From Halococcus salsus (GTDB taxonomy: Archaea; Halobacteriota; Halobacteria; Halobacteriales; Halococcaceae): 64,000 bases of DNA. The stretch lies in assembly GCF_009900715.1 (NCBI RefSeq), contig NZ_JAAAJC010000002.1, forward strand, positions 1-64,000. The letters run 5' to 3'. The notes below the pieces were generated by a model. That model had not been told where the DNA came from, ran no database searches, and was given only the letters and a program-made list of their open reading frames with translations. Positions 58,158 to 64,000 of this stretch are shown here, piece after piece. Numbering within the stretch: position 1 is the first letter of the stretch; every line of letters begins with the position of its first letter. A program made the translations under genes and the position numbers.

Positions 58158-58352
58158 ATGGCAACTGGAACAGTGGACTTCTTCAACGACACGGGTGGCT
58201 ACGGCTTCATCGAGACCGACGAGGCCGACGAAGACGTGTTCTTCCACATGGAAGACGTCGGCGGCCCGGACCTCGAAGAGGGACAGGAAGTCGAGTTCGA
58301 CATCGTGCAGGCCGACAAGGGCCCGCGCGCCGAGAACCTCGAACGACTGTAA
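58158..58352 (+). CDS. cspA: Cold-shock protein (CspA-like), copy 2
   Basis: 64 aa, same length as copy 1 and nearly identical (ATGTVDFFNDTGGYGFIETD; DVFFHMEDVGGPDLEEGQ). It begins two bases after the copy 1 stop and has no promoter of its own, so both are made from one transcript. The close similarity at DNA level indicates recent duplication or gene conversion. Confidence 0.95.
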   Translation: MATGTVDFFNDTGGYGFIETDEADEDVFFHMEDVGGPDLEEGQEVEFDIVQADKGPRAENLERL

Positions 58353-58438
58353 ACGAACGGCGTTTTCATGCTGCTCGGTCACCGAAGCGGTGCGGTCGGG
58401 ACCGAGGAGCGTATCTTTTCCCGGCCCGAGCGACGGGT

Positions 58439-58834
58439 ATGAGCGAACTCATCGACGAGGACCTCTACCAGCGAGCGAAGGCGCTGCTCGAACCCGGCGA
58501 GATCGAACTGAACGGATTGGTGCTCCACACCGACTTCGACCAGACCGAGGAGAGTCTGATGCACCGTACGACCGTCGAGGTGGGCGACACCATCGCCGCC
58601 CACGCCGAGTCGGGCGACACCTACGTCTTCTCGGGCACCGACGACCCCGATTTCGGGCTGAACCAGCACCAGGGGCTCACCCTCGCCGACGACGACTTCG
58701 TCTGGGAGTGCCAGCAGCTCCTCCGTGAGGGGACCTACGACGTGGTGTTCTACTACGAGGCGAGCGCCGACCACGAGGCCATCCTCGACGACCTCCGGGA
58801 CGCGGGCCACGAGGTCACGGGCGTCGAGGGATGA
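58439..58834 (+). CDS. DUF5778 family protein
   Basis: 131 aa acidic soluble protein. SELIDEDLYQRAKALLEPGE at the N-terminus, a central TTVEVGDTIAAHAESGDTYV and the end FYYEASADHEAILDDLRDAG match the haloarchaeal DUF5778 family as I recall it. No membrane segment. It precedes the siroheme decarboxylase-like gene by 37 bases on the same strand, which may reflect a shared transcript. Function unknown. Confidence 0.78.
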   Translation: MSELIDEDLYQRAKALLEPGEIELNGLVLHTDFDQTEESLMHRTTVEVGDTIAAHAESGDTYVFSGTDDPDFGLNQHQGLTLADDDFVWECQQLLREGTYDVVFYYEASADHEAILDDLRDAGHEVTGVEG

Positions 58835-58871
58835 GCGGGGCGCTTATCCGCGGCGCGGACCTCCCACAGCC

Positions 58872-59987
58872 ATGAACGACGCGGACGCCGGGATCGACCT
58901 CGACGAGCGCGACCGCGCGGTCCTCAACGGGTTTCAGGGCGGCTTTCCGACCGTCGAACGGCCGTTCGAGCCCGCCGCACGCGCGCTCCGCGAACGCGGC
59001 ATCGAGGTCTCGGCCGACGAACTCGTCGAGCGGGTCCGACGGCTCGACGACGAGGGAACCCTCTCGCGGTTCGGCGCGCTGATCGACGCCGAGGCCATCG
59101 GCGGCACCGCGACGCTGGTGGCGATGCACGCCGACGAAGAGGCGTTCGACGCGGTCGCCGAGCAGGTCAACGCCCACCGCGAGGTCGCCCACAACTACGA
59201 GCGCGAACACCCGTACCTCAACATGTGGTTCGTGGTCTCCGTCGCGGACGAAGAGGAGGTCGAACGGGTGCTCACCGAGATCGAGGCGGAGACGGGCGAG
59301 GAGACCTACAACCTCCCGAAGGAGCGCGAGTTCCGGGTCGAGGCGAAGTTCCTGTTGGACGGGCCGATCTCGGATGGCGACCTCGACCTCTCGGGTCTCG
59401 GCCCCGACGTCGAGCCCAGTAGTCGAAGTTCGCTGACGCCCGCCGAGCGCGACCTCGTGGTCGAACTTCAGGGCGGGCTCCCCATCACGGCGACCCCCTA
59501 CCGCGACGTCGCCGACGCGCTCGGGGCGGACGTCGAGTGGGTCGTCTCGACGATCAAGCGGTTCGTCATCGAAGGCAAGGTCCGACGGGTCGGCGTGGTG
59601 CCGAACCACTACGCGCTGGGCTACACGGAGAACGGGATGACCGTCTGGAACGTGCCCGACGACCTCGTCGCCGAGGTCGGTCCGGCCATCGCGGAGCTCG
59701 ACTTCGTGACCCACTGCTATCAGCGCCCGCGCCACGAGGGCGTCTGGCCCTACAACTTCTTCGCGATGACCCACGGGCGGAGCGAGGCCGAGAGCCAGCG
59801 CCGGGTCGAGCAGGTTCGCGAGCGAATGACCGGGTTCTTCGAGGTCGACGAGGACGACTGGGACACCCTCTTCTCGACACGGATCCTGAAGAAGACCGGC
59901 ATCAGGATGGCCGAGCGTGCCGCCGCCAACACCGACGAGGGGGAGGGCGCGAGTCCCGAAGCTGCCGACGAGCCGACCACGAAATGA
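58872..59987 (+). CDS. Fused AhbA/AhbB-like siroheme decarboxylase
   Basis: 371 aa made of two Lrp/AsnC-like halves. Half 1 is at about residues 7-175 (LDERDRAVLNGFQGGFPTVE; TLSRFGALIDAEAIGG); half 2 at about 185-345 (LTPAERDLVVELQGGLPITA; RRVGVVPNHYALGYTENGM). AhbA and AhbB are normally separate subunits of about 150-190 aa that decarboxylate siroheme to didecarboxysiroheme in archaeal haem synthesis. Fusion is supported by the length, and by coupling to the precorrin-2 dehydrogenase gene by ATGA overlap. Confidence 0.87.
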   Translation: MNDADAGIDLDERDRAVLNGFQGGFPTVERPFEPAARALRERGIEVSADELVERVRRLDDEGTLSRFGALIDAEAIGGTATLVAMHADEEAFDAVAEQVNAHREVAHNYEREHPYLNMWFVVSVADEEEVERVLTEIEAETGEETYNLPKEREFRVEAKFLLDGPISDGDLDLSGLGPDVEPSSRSSLTPAERDLVVELQGGLPITATPYRDVADALGADVEWVVSTIKRFVIEGKVRRVGVVPNHYALGYTENGMTVWNVPDDLVAEVGPAIAELDFVTHCYQRPRHEGVWPYNFFAMTHGRSEAESQRRVEQVRERMTGFFEVDEDDWDTLFSTRILKKTGIRMAERAAANTDEGEGASPEAADEPTTK

Positions 59988-60667
59988 TACCGCTGCTCCA
60001 CGATTTCGCCGGGTCGACGGTCCTGGTCTTCGGCGGCGGCCGGGTCGGCGCGCGGAAGGCCCGCCGGTTCGCGCGCGAGGCGCGGGTCGTGGTCGTGAGC
60101 CCGACGTTCGCGGACGCGGCGTTCGGCGACGTGGAGCGGGTTCGGGCCGCGCCGACCCCCGACGACGTCCCCGAGTGGTTCGACCGGACGAACCCGGCGC
60201 TCGCGGTCGCCGCGACGGACGACGACGACCTCAACGACGCCGTCGCGCGGGCGGCGCGCGAGCGCGGGTGTTTGCTGAATCGGGCGGACCGGAGTCGGAG
60301 GGGGAACGAGTCGGCCGATGGAGCCGCCAGGGGTGAACGGAGCCGCGAGGTGGTCGTGCCCGCGACCGTTCGCGACGACCCGGTGGTGATGGCGGTCGCC
60401 ACGGGCGGGCGGAGCCCGGCGCTGAGTCGCTACCTCCGCGAGCGCTTCGAGACGGAGTTCGCGGGCGCGGGTGCGATGGCGGACCTCACGGGCGAGATCC
60501 GAACGGAGCTCCGCGACCGATATCCACCCGAAAAACGGCGGGCGGCGGTCCGGGCGGTGGTCCGGTCCGATCGGGTTTGGAAGGCTTTAGGTGACTCAAG
60601 CACCAACGCAAAGCAAGAGGCACATTCAGTGATCTGCGATATGCTCTCGGGAGGTGGCGGTCGATGA
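59984..60667 (+). CDS. Precorrin-2 dehydrogenase/sirohydrochlorin ferrochelatase-like
   Basis: 227 aa. Siroheme-synthase N-terminal fold: Rossmann motif LVFGGGRVGARKARR (residues 13-28), LAVAATDDDDLNDAV, the loop GCLLNRADRS, and the MAVATGGRSPALSRYLR segment. It oxidises precorrin-2 with NAD+ and may insert iron. The first 20 residues are typical (IPLLHDFAGSTV). Its ATG overlaps the decarboxylase stop, and its stop overlaps the hemA ATG, so the three are one operon. Confidence 0.9.
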   Translation: MIPLLHDFAGSTVLVFGGGRVGARKARRFAREARVVVVSPTFADAAFGDVERVRAAPTPDDVPEWFDRTNPALAVAATDDDDLNDAVARAARERGCLLNRADRSRRGNESADGAARGERSREVVVPATVRDDPVVMAVATGGRSPALSRYLRERFETEFAGAGAMADLTGEIRTELRDRYPPEKRRAAVRAVVRSDRVWKALGDSSTNAKQEAHSVICDMLSGGGGR

Positions 60668-61995
60668 CGGTGGCTACCGGCGTGATCTCGGGCGTAAGCC
60701 TCGCCCACGGCACCGCGAGCGTCGAGCAGATCGAGGCCGCGTGCGTGGCGGACGACCACGCCGCCGTCGAGGCGCTGCTGGCGCACGACGGGGTTCGGGA
60801 GGCAGTCTGCCTCCAGACTTGCAACCGGTTCGAGGTCTACGTGGTCTCCGACGACCCCGAGCGGGGTCGCGAGGTGGTCACCTCGGTGGTCGAGGAGTTC
60901 CCCGACGAGGCGGTCGTCGACCTGAGCCACGAGGAGAGCCTGCGCCACCTCATGCGGGTCGCGTGCGGGCTCGAATCGCTCGTGCTCGGCGAGGACCAGA
61001 TCCTCGGCCAGGTCCGCGAGGCCTACACGGCCGCGCGGTCGGTTGGCGGCATCGGGCCGGTCCTCGAAGAGGCGATCGAGAAGGCGATCCACGTCGGCGA
61101 GCGCGCCCGCACTGAAACGGAGATCGGCGAGGGCGTGGTCTCGCTCGGCAGCGCCGCCGTCGAACTCGCTGCCGACGAGCGCTCGCTGGCCGAGGCCACC
61201 GGACTGGTGATCGGCGCGGGCGAGATGGGGACCATCGCCGCCCAGTCGCTCGCCCGGTCGCTCGACCGACTGCTCGTCGCCAACCGCACCGAGGCGAACG
61301 CGGCGCACGTCGCCGACCAGGTCGAGACCGACGCCGCGGCGGTCGCGCTCGACGAGCTCCCCGACGCGCTCGCGGTAGCCGACGTGGTGGTTTCGGCGAC
61401 CGGCAGCCCGAACCTCGTCGTCGACGCGGCCGACCTCGACGCCGCCGGCGAGACGCTCTTCATCGACATCGCCCAGCCCCGCGACGCACCCGCCGCCGCC
61501 GCCGACCTCGACAACGTCGACCTCCGCGACCTCGACGCGCTCGAATCGGTGACGGACGAGACCCGCGAGCGCCGTCGCGAGGCCGCCGCCCGGGTCGAGG
61601 CCATGATCGACCGGGAGTTCGACCACCTGCTCGCCCACTACAAGCGCGCCCGCGCCGACGAGGTCATCGCGTCGATGTACGAGAACGCCGAGCGGATGAA
61701 ACACCGCGAGCTCTCGCGCGCGGTCTCGAAGCTCGAGGCCGACGGCCTCACCGACGACCAGCGCGCGGTGGTCGAGTCGCTCGCCGACACACTGGTGAGC
61801 CAGCTCCTCGCCGCCCCCACGAAGAGCCTCCGGGACGCCGCCGAGGCCGACGACTGGACCACCATCAACAGTGCGCTCCGGCTGTTCGACCCCTCCTTCG
61901 ACGGACCGAGCATCCCCGAACCCGAGACCACCGAGGTCTCCGCCGAGACCCGCCACGCGCTCGCGACCGCGGTCCGCGAGCACCTCGACGACTAA
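60664..61995 (+). CDS. hemA: Glutamyl-tRNA reductase
   Basis: 443 aa. First committed step of tetrapyrrole synthesis: reduces glutamyl-tRNA to glutamate-1-semialdehyde. The active-site Cys is in VCLQTCNRFEVYVVS (about residue 50). SLVLGEDQILGQVREAY and the NADPH motif VIGAGEMGTIAAQSLARS follow, then the helical dimerisation tail. ATG at 60664 overlaps the preceding stop (ATGA). It is followed at once by repeat element copy C. Partner hemL is not in the window. Confidence 0.95.
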   Translation: MTVATGVISGVSLAHGTASVEQIEAACVADDHAAVEALLAHDGVREAVCLQTCNRFEVYVVSDDPERGREVVTSVVEEFPDEAVVDLSHEESLRHLMRVACGLESLVLGEDQILGQVREAYTAARSVGGIGPVLEEAIEKAIHVGERARTETEIGEGVVSLGSAAVELAADERSLAEATGLVIGAGEMGTIAAQSLARSLDRLLVANRTEANAAHVADQVETDAAAVALDELPDALAVADVVVSATGSPNLVVDAADLDAAGETLFIDIAQPRDAPAAAADLDNVDLRDLDALESVTDETRERRREAAARVEAMIDREFDHLLAHYKRARADEVIASMYENAERMKHRELSRAVSKLEADGLTDDQRAVVESLADTLVSQLLAAPTKSLRDAAEADDWTTINSALRLFDPSFDGPSIPEPETTEVSAETRHALATAVREHLDD

Positions 61996-61997
61996 AC

Positions 61998-62222
61998 CCC
62001 ACCTTTTGCTGCGCTTCGCTCGCTAGCGCTCGCTTCGCTGGCAAAATGTGGATCAAAAGCGCGTCGGGTTCCCTCCGGTCACCCTCGCGCCCGCTCACTC
62101 ACTTCGTTCGTTCACGGTACAACCACTATCGTCCCGCATCCGCAAGCCGCACCGCTGACCACCTCCGTACCGCAACCGCACCGCCGAAGCCCTCGCTCAC
62201 TCCGTTCGCTCGCCCTTCATCC
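61998..62222 (-). repeat. Modular intergenic repeat element, copy C
   Basis: Opposite orientation to copies A and B on the chromosome, but the same relative to the upstream gene: it starts three bases after the hemA stop. Order from hemA: CCACCTTTTGC (61999-62009) pairing with GCAAAATGTGG (62041-62051) around a GC-rich loop that is itself palindromic; then the reverse complement of the GTGGTTGTACCG block (about 62117-62130); then the reverse complement of the GGATGAAGGGC block (to 62222). About 113 bases of CCGCACCG-rich sequence follow, up to the gene at 62336. Confidence 0.75.
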
Positions 62223-62335
62223 ACCAGGGACGCAACCACCCCGCCACCGCATCCGTCCGCACCGCGACCGCACCGCCGCCGCACCGCAACCGCTGTGCCG
62301 CAACGCTTTCGCCGAACCGGAAGCGAGGGGTCGTC

Positions 62336-63112
62336 ATGAGCACCATCGACGAGAAGCGCGTCCACGCCGCGAACACGGACCCGCTGACGCTGTTCGTCGC
62401 CACCGACGTCGGCCTCGTACGCGTTGCCGTCGCGGGCGAGCGCGTCGGCGAGATCGGGCTCCTCGACCGCCGACCCGCCCACGACGTGGCGACGGCCGAC
62501 GAGACCATCGCCGTGGCGACCGACGAGGACGTCCTGTTCGGCGAGGACCTCGACGAGACCGGCTTCGGCCCCGCGACGGCCGTCGGGTTCTCGAACGACC
62601 TCGTCGCAGCCGCCCCCGACGGCACCGTCGCGCGACGAACCGACGACGAGTGGCTCGACTGCGGCCAGCTCGAAGACGTCAGAGCCATCGACGACGACCT
62701 GCTCGCCACGCCGGACGGCGTCTATCGCCTCGCCGACGACGAACTCGAATACGCGGGGCTCGACGACGTTCACGACGTCGCGGGAGGCACGCCACGCGCC
62801 GCGACCGCCGATGGACTGTTCCGCCTCGGAAACGGCTGGCTCGACGAACTCGACGGCCGCTTCGGGATGGTCGCCAGTGGCCCGTCCGGAGTCGCACACG
62901 CCGCCACCGAGACGGCGTTCTACGCCTTCGACGGCGAGTGGACCCGTGTCGAGGCGGTCGAACGGCGGGTCGTCGACGTCGCTCGCGGGGTTTACGCGGT
63001 CTGTGCCGACGGAACCCTCCTGACCGCCACCGACGACGGCTGGCGCGAACACCCGCTCGGCACGCCCGGCGCGCACGCGGTGGTCGCGCGCCCGGACCGA
63101 AAACCCGTTTAG
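62336..63112 (+). CDS. HVO_0234-like beta-propeller-type protein
   Basis: 258 aa acidic protein built from short repeated strands (ATDVGLVRVAVAG; TIAVATDEDVLF; DDLLATPDGVYRL; ATADGLFRLGNGWL; RGVYAVCADGTLLTATDDGW), spaced by about 35-45 residues, as in a small beta-propeller. It matches the haloarchaeal family named after HVO_0234, as I recall. No signal peptide. Twenty-two bases separate it from prs on the same strand, an arrangement that suggests a shared transcript. Function unknown. Confidence 0.82.
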   Translation: MSTIDEKRVHAANTDPLTLFVATDVGLVRVAVAGERVGEIGLLDRRPAHDVATADETIAVATDEDVLFGEDLDETGFGPATAVGFSNDLVAAAPDGTVARRTDDEWLDCGQLEDVRAIDDDLLATPDGVYRLADDELEYAGLDDVHDVAGGTPRAATADGLFRLGNGWLDELDGRFGMVASGPSGVAHAATETAFYAFDGEWTRVEAVERRVVDVARGVYAVCADGTLLTATDDGWREHPLGTPGAHAVVARPDRKPV

Positions 63113-63133
63113 CTGCCCCGCGAAGGGGTGGAC

Positions 63134-63985
63134 ATGATCGTCAGCGCCTCCACCTCACAGTCACTCGCGAGTGCGCTCGCCGCCGAGACGGGCGAGCCGC
63201 TCGCGACGACCACCGTCGAGCGCTTCCCCGACGGCGAGTTCCAGGTCTCGGTCCCCGAGTTCGACGCCGAACGCGCCGTCGTGGTCTGTGCCACCACGAC
63301 GGCCGACGCCCACCTCGAAGCGCTCCAGCTCCAGGACGCGGTTCGCGAGGCGGGCGCGACGGAGGTCGTCACCGTGATCCCCTATCTCGGTTACGCCCGC
63401 CAGGACAAGGCGTTCGAACCCGGCCAGCCGGTCTCCGTCCGAGCCATCGCACGGGCACTGAGCACCGGCACCGACCGGGTCGTCACCGTCACTCCCCACG
63501 AGGACTCCGTCCGCGAGTTCTTCGACGTTCCCTGCACGACCGTCGACGCCGCCGGCGTCCTCGCCGACCCGCTCCCCGACCTCCGCAACCCGGTCTTCAT
63601 CGCGCCCGACGCGGGCGCGACCGACCTCGCCGCCACCGTGCAGGACGCCTACGGCGAGGGCGCGGTCGACCACTTCGAGAAGACCCGCCACAGCAGCACG
63701 GAGGTCGAACTCGAACCGCACGAGTCGGCGGTCGCCGACCGCGACGTGGTGCTCGTCGACGACATCATCGCCACCGGGTCGACGATGGCCGGCGCGGTCG
63801 CCCACCTCCAGGAGGGCGGTGTCGGCCGGGTGTTCGTGACCTGCGTGCACCCCGTGCTCGCGGGCACCGCACGGCTCCGGCTCGCACGCGCGGGCGTCGA
63901 GGCCGTCTACGGTACCGACACCGTCGAACGCGCCGAGACGACCGTCAGCGTCGCGCCCGCCGTCGCCGACGCGCTCGACGGCTGA
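63134..63985 (+). CDS. prs: Ribose-phosphate diphosphokinase
   Basis: 283 aa. Makes phosphoribosyl diphosphate from ribose-5-phosphate and ATP for nucleotide, His and Trp synthesis. The start IVSASTSQSLA and TTVERFPDGEFQV are typical, with the flexible-loop segment VIPYLGYARQDKAFEPGQPV near residue 85 and the PRPP-binding loop VVLVDDIIATGSTMAGAV near 210. ATG at 63134 was preferred to GTG at 63128. Its stop is 15 bases from the window end, so downstream context is not visible. Confidence 0.95.
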   Translation: MIVSASTSQSLASALAAETGEPLATTTVERFPDGEFQVSVPEFDAERAVVVCATTTADAHLEALQLQDAVREAGATEVVTVIPYLGYARQDKAFEPGQPVSVRAIARALSTGTDRVVTVTPHEDSVREFFDVPCTTVDAAGVLADPLPDLRNPVFIAPDAGATDLAATVQDAYGEGAVDHFEKTRHSSTEVELEPHESAVADRDVVLVDDIIATGSTMAGAVAHLQEGGVGRVFVTCVHPVLAGTARLRLARAGVEAVYGTDTVERAETTVSVAPAVADALDG

Positions 63986-64000
63986 CCGACGCGAACGCTA

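Overview
The window is GC-rich archaeal chromosome from a halophilic member of the Halobacteria. Most proteins are strongly acidic. Many starts sit about 26 bases downstream of a TATA-like box, as expected for leaderless transcripts, and many genes overlap by ATGA. Archaeal or haloarchaeal markers include TrmY, RaSEA, AglF/AglM, archaeal DnaG, a siroheme-decarboxylase haem branch, a HemC with an acidic insertion, and DUF5828, DUF5778 and HVO_0234-type proteins. The genus cannot be fixed from the sequence. The SQD1-like sugar operon and the GC-rich intergenic repeats would suit Halococcus, but that is an inference.

Layout. 1-9.1 kb: a repeat element, RNase HI, two EamA transporters, an aldo/keto reductase, an MFS transporter, a MaoC-like protein, a three-gene operon behind two DtxR/Idr-like boxes, and tRNA-Pro(CGG). 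9.1-10.2 kb: a half-size EamA protein and TrmY. 10.2-20.8 kb: a sugar-nucleotide region (aglM, aglF, an SQD1-like synthase with two epimerases, glmS, glmU), interrupted by a lactonase plus hydroxyacid-oxoacid transhydrogenase pair. 21-22.4 kb: a small conserved protein and RaSEA. 22.4-31.3 kb: a lower-GC accessory region with a DUF389 protein, small membrane proteins and lipoproteins, a manganese-catalase fragment, a Bat-type regulator and two paralogues of an unrecognised four-helix membrane protein. 31.3-42.1 kb: VanZ, uracil-DNA glycosylase, IleS, VOC dioxygenase, alpha/beta hydrolase, TatD-like hydrolase, 3-hydroxyacyl-CoA dehydrogenase and LeuA-type synthase. 42.4-49.4 kb: hemD, SUMT and hemC, then a Cas4-like nuclease, a redox operon with YrdC, a CNNM/CorC protein and DUF5828. 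49.5-55.1 kb: prepilin peptidase, a hairpin array, HAD phosphatase, dnaG with a His-rich leader ORF, GNAT and DUF92. 55.4-64 kb: a tandem repeat, two complementary UppS-family genes, twin cold-shock genes, a fused siroheme decarboxylase, precorrin-2 dehydrogenase, hemA, an HVO_0234-like protein and prs.

How they work together. hemA supplies glutamate-1-semialdehyde. hemC and hemD make uroporphyrinogen III, SUMT and the precorrin-2 dehydrogenase make siroheme precursors, and the fused AhbA/AhbB-like protein starts the siroheme route to haem. Thus two clusters 14 kb apart hold much of one pathway; hemL and hemB are not in the window. AglF/AglM and GlmS/GlmU make UDP-glucose, UDP-glucuronate and UDP-N-acetylhexosamine for surface glycans, and the two UppS-family proteins would supply the dolichol-type carrier.

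The observations most worth a second look are: a modular intergenic element lying 3' of genes; a His-rich mini-ORF plus GC hairpin ahead of dnaG; a probable two-subunit cis-prenyltransferase; the metal-regulator-like operator at 5.7 kb; a blc-like lactone operon; and the paired membrane-protein family in the accessory region.
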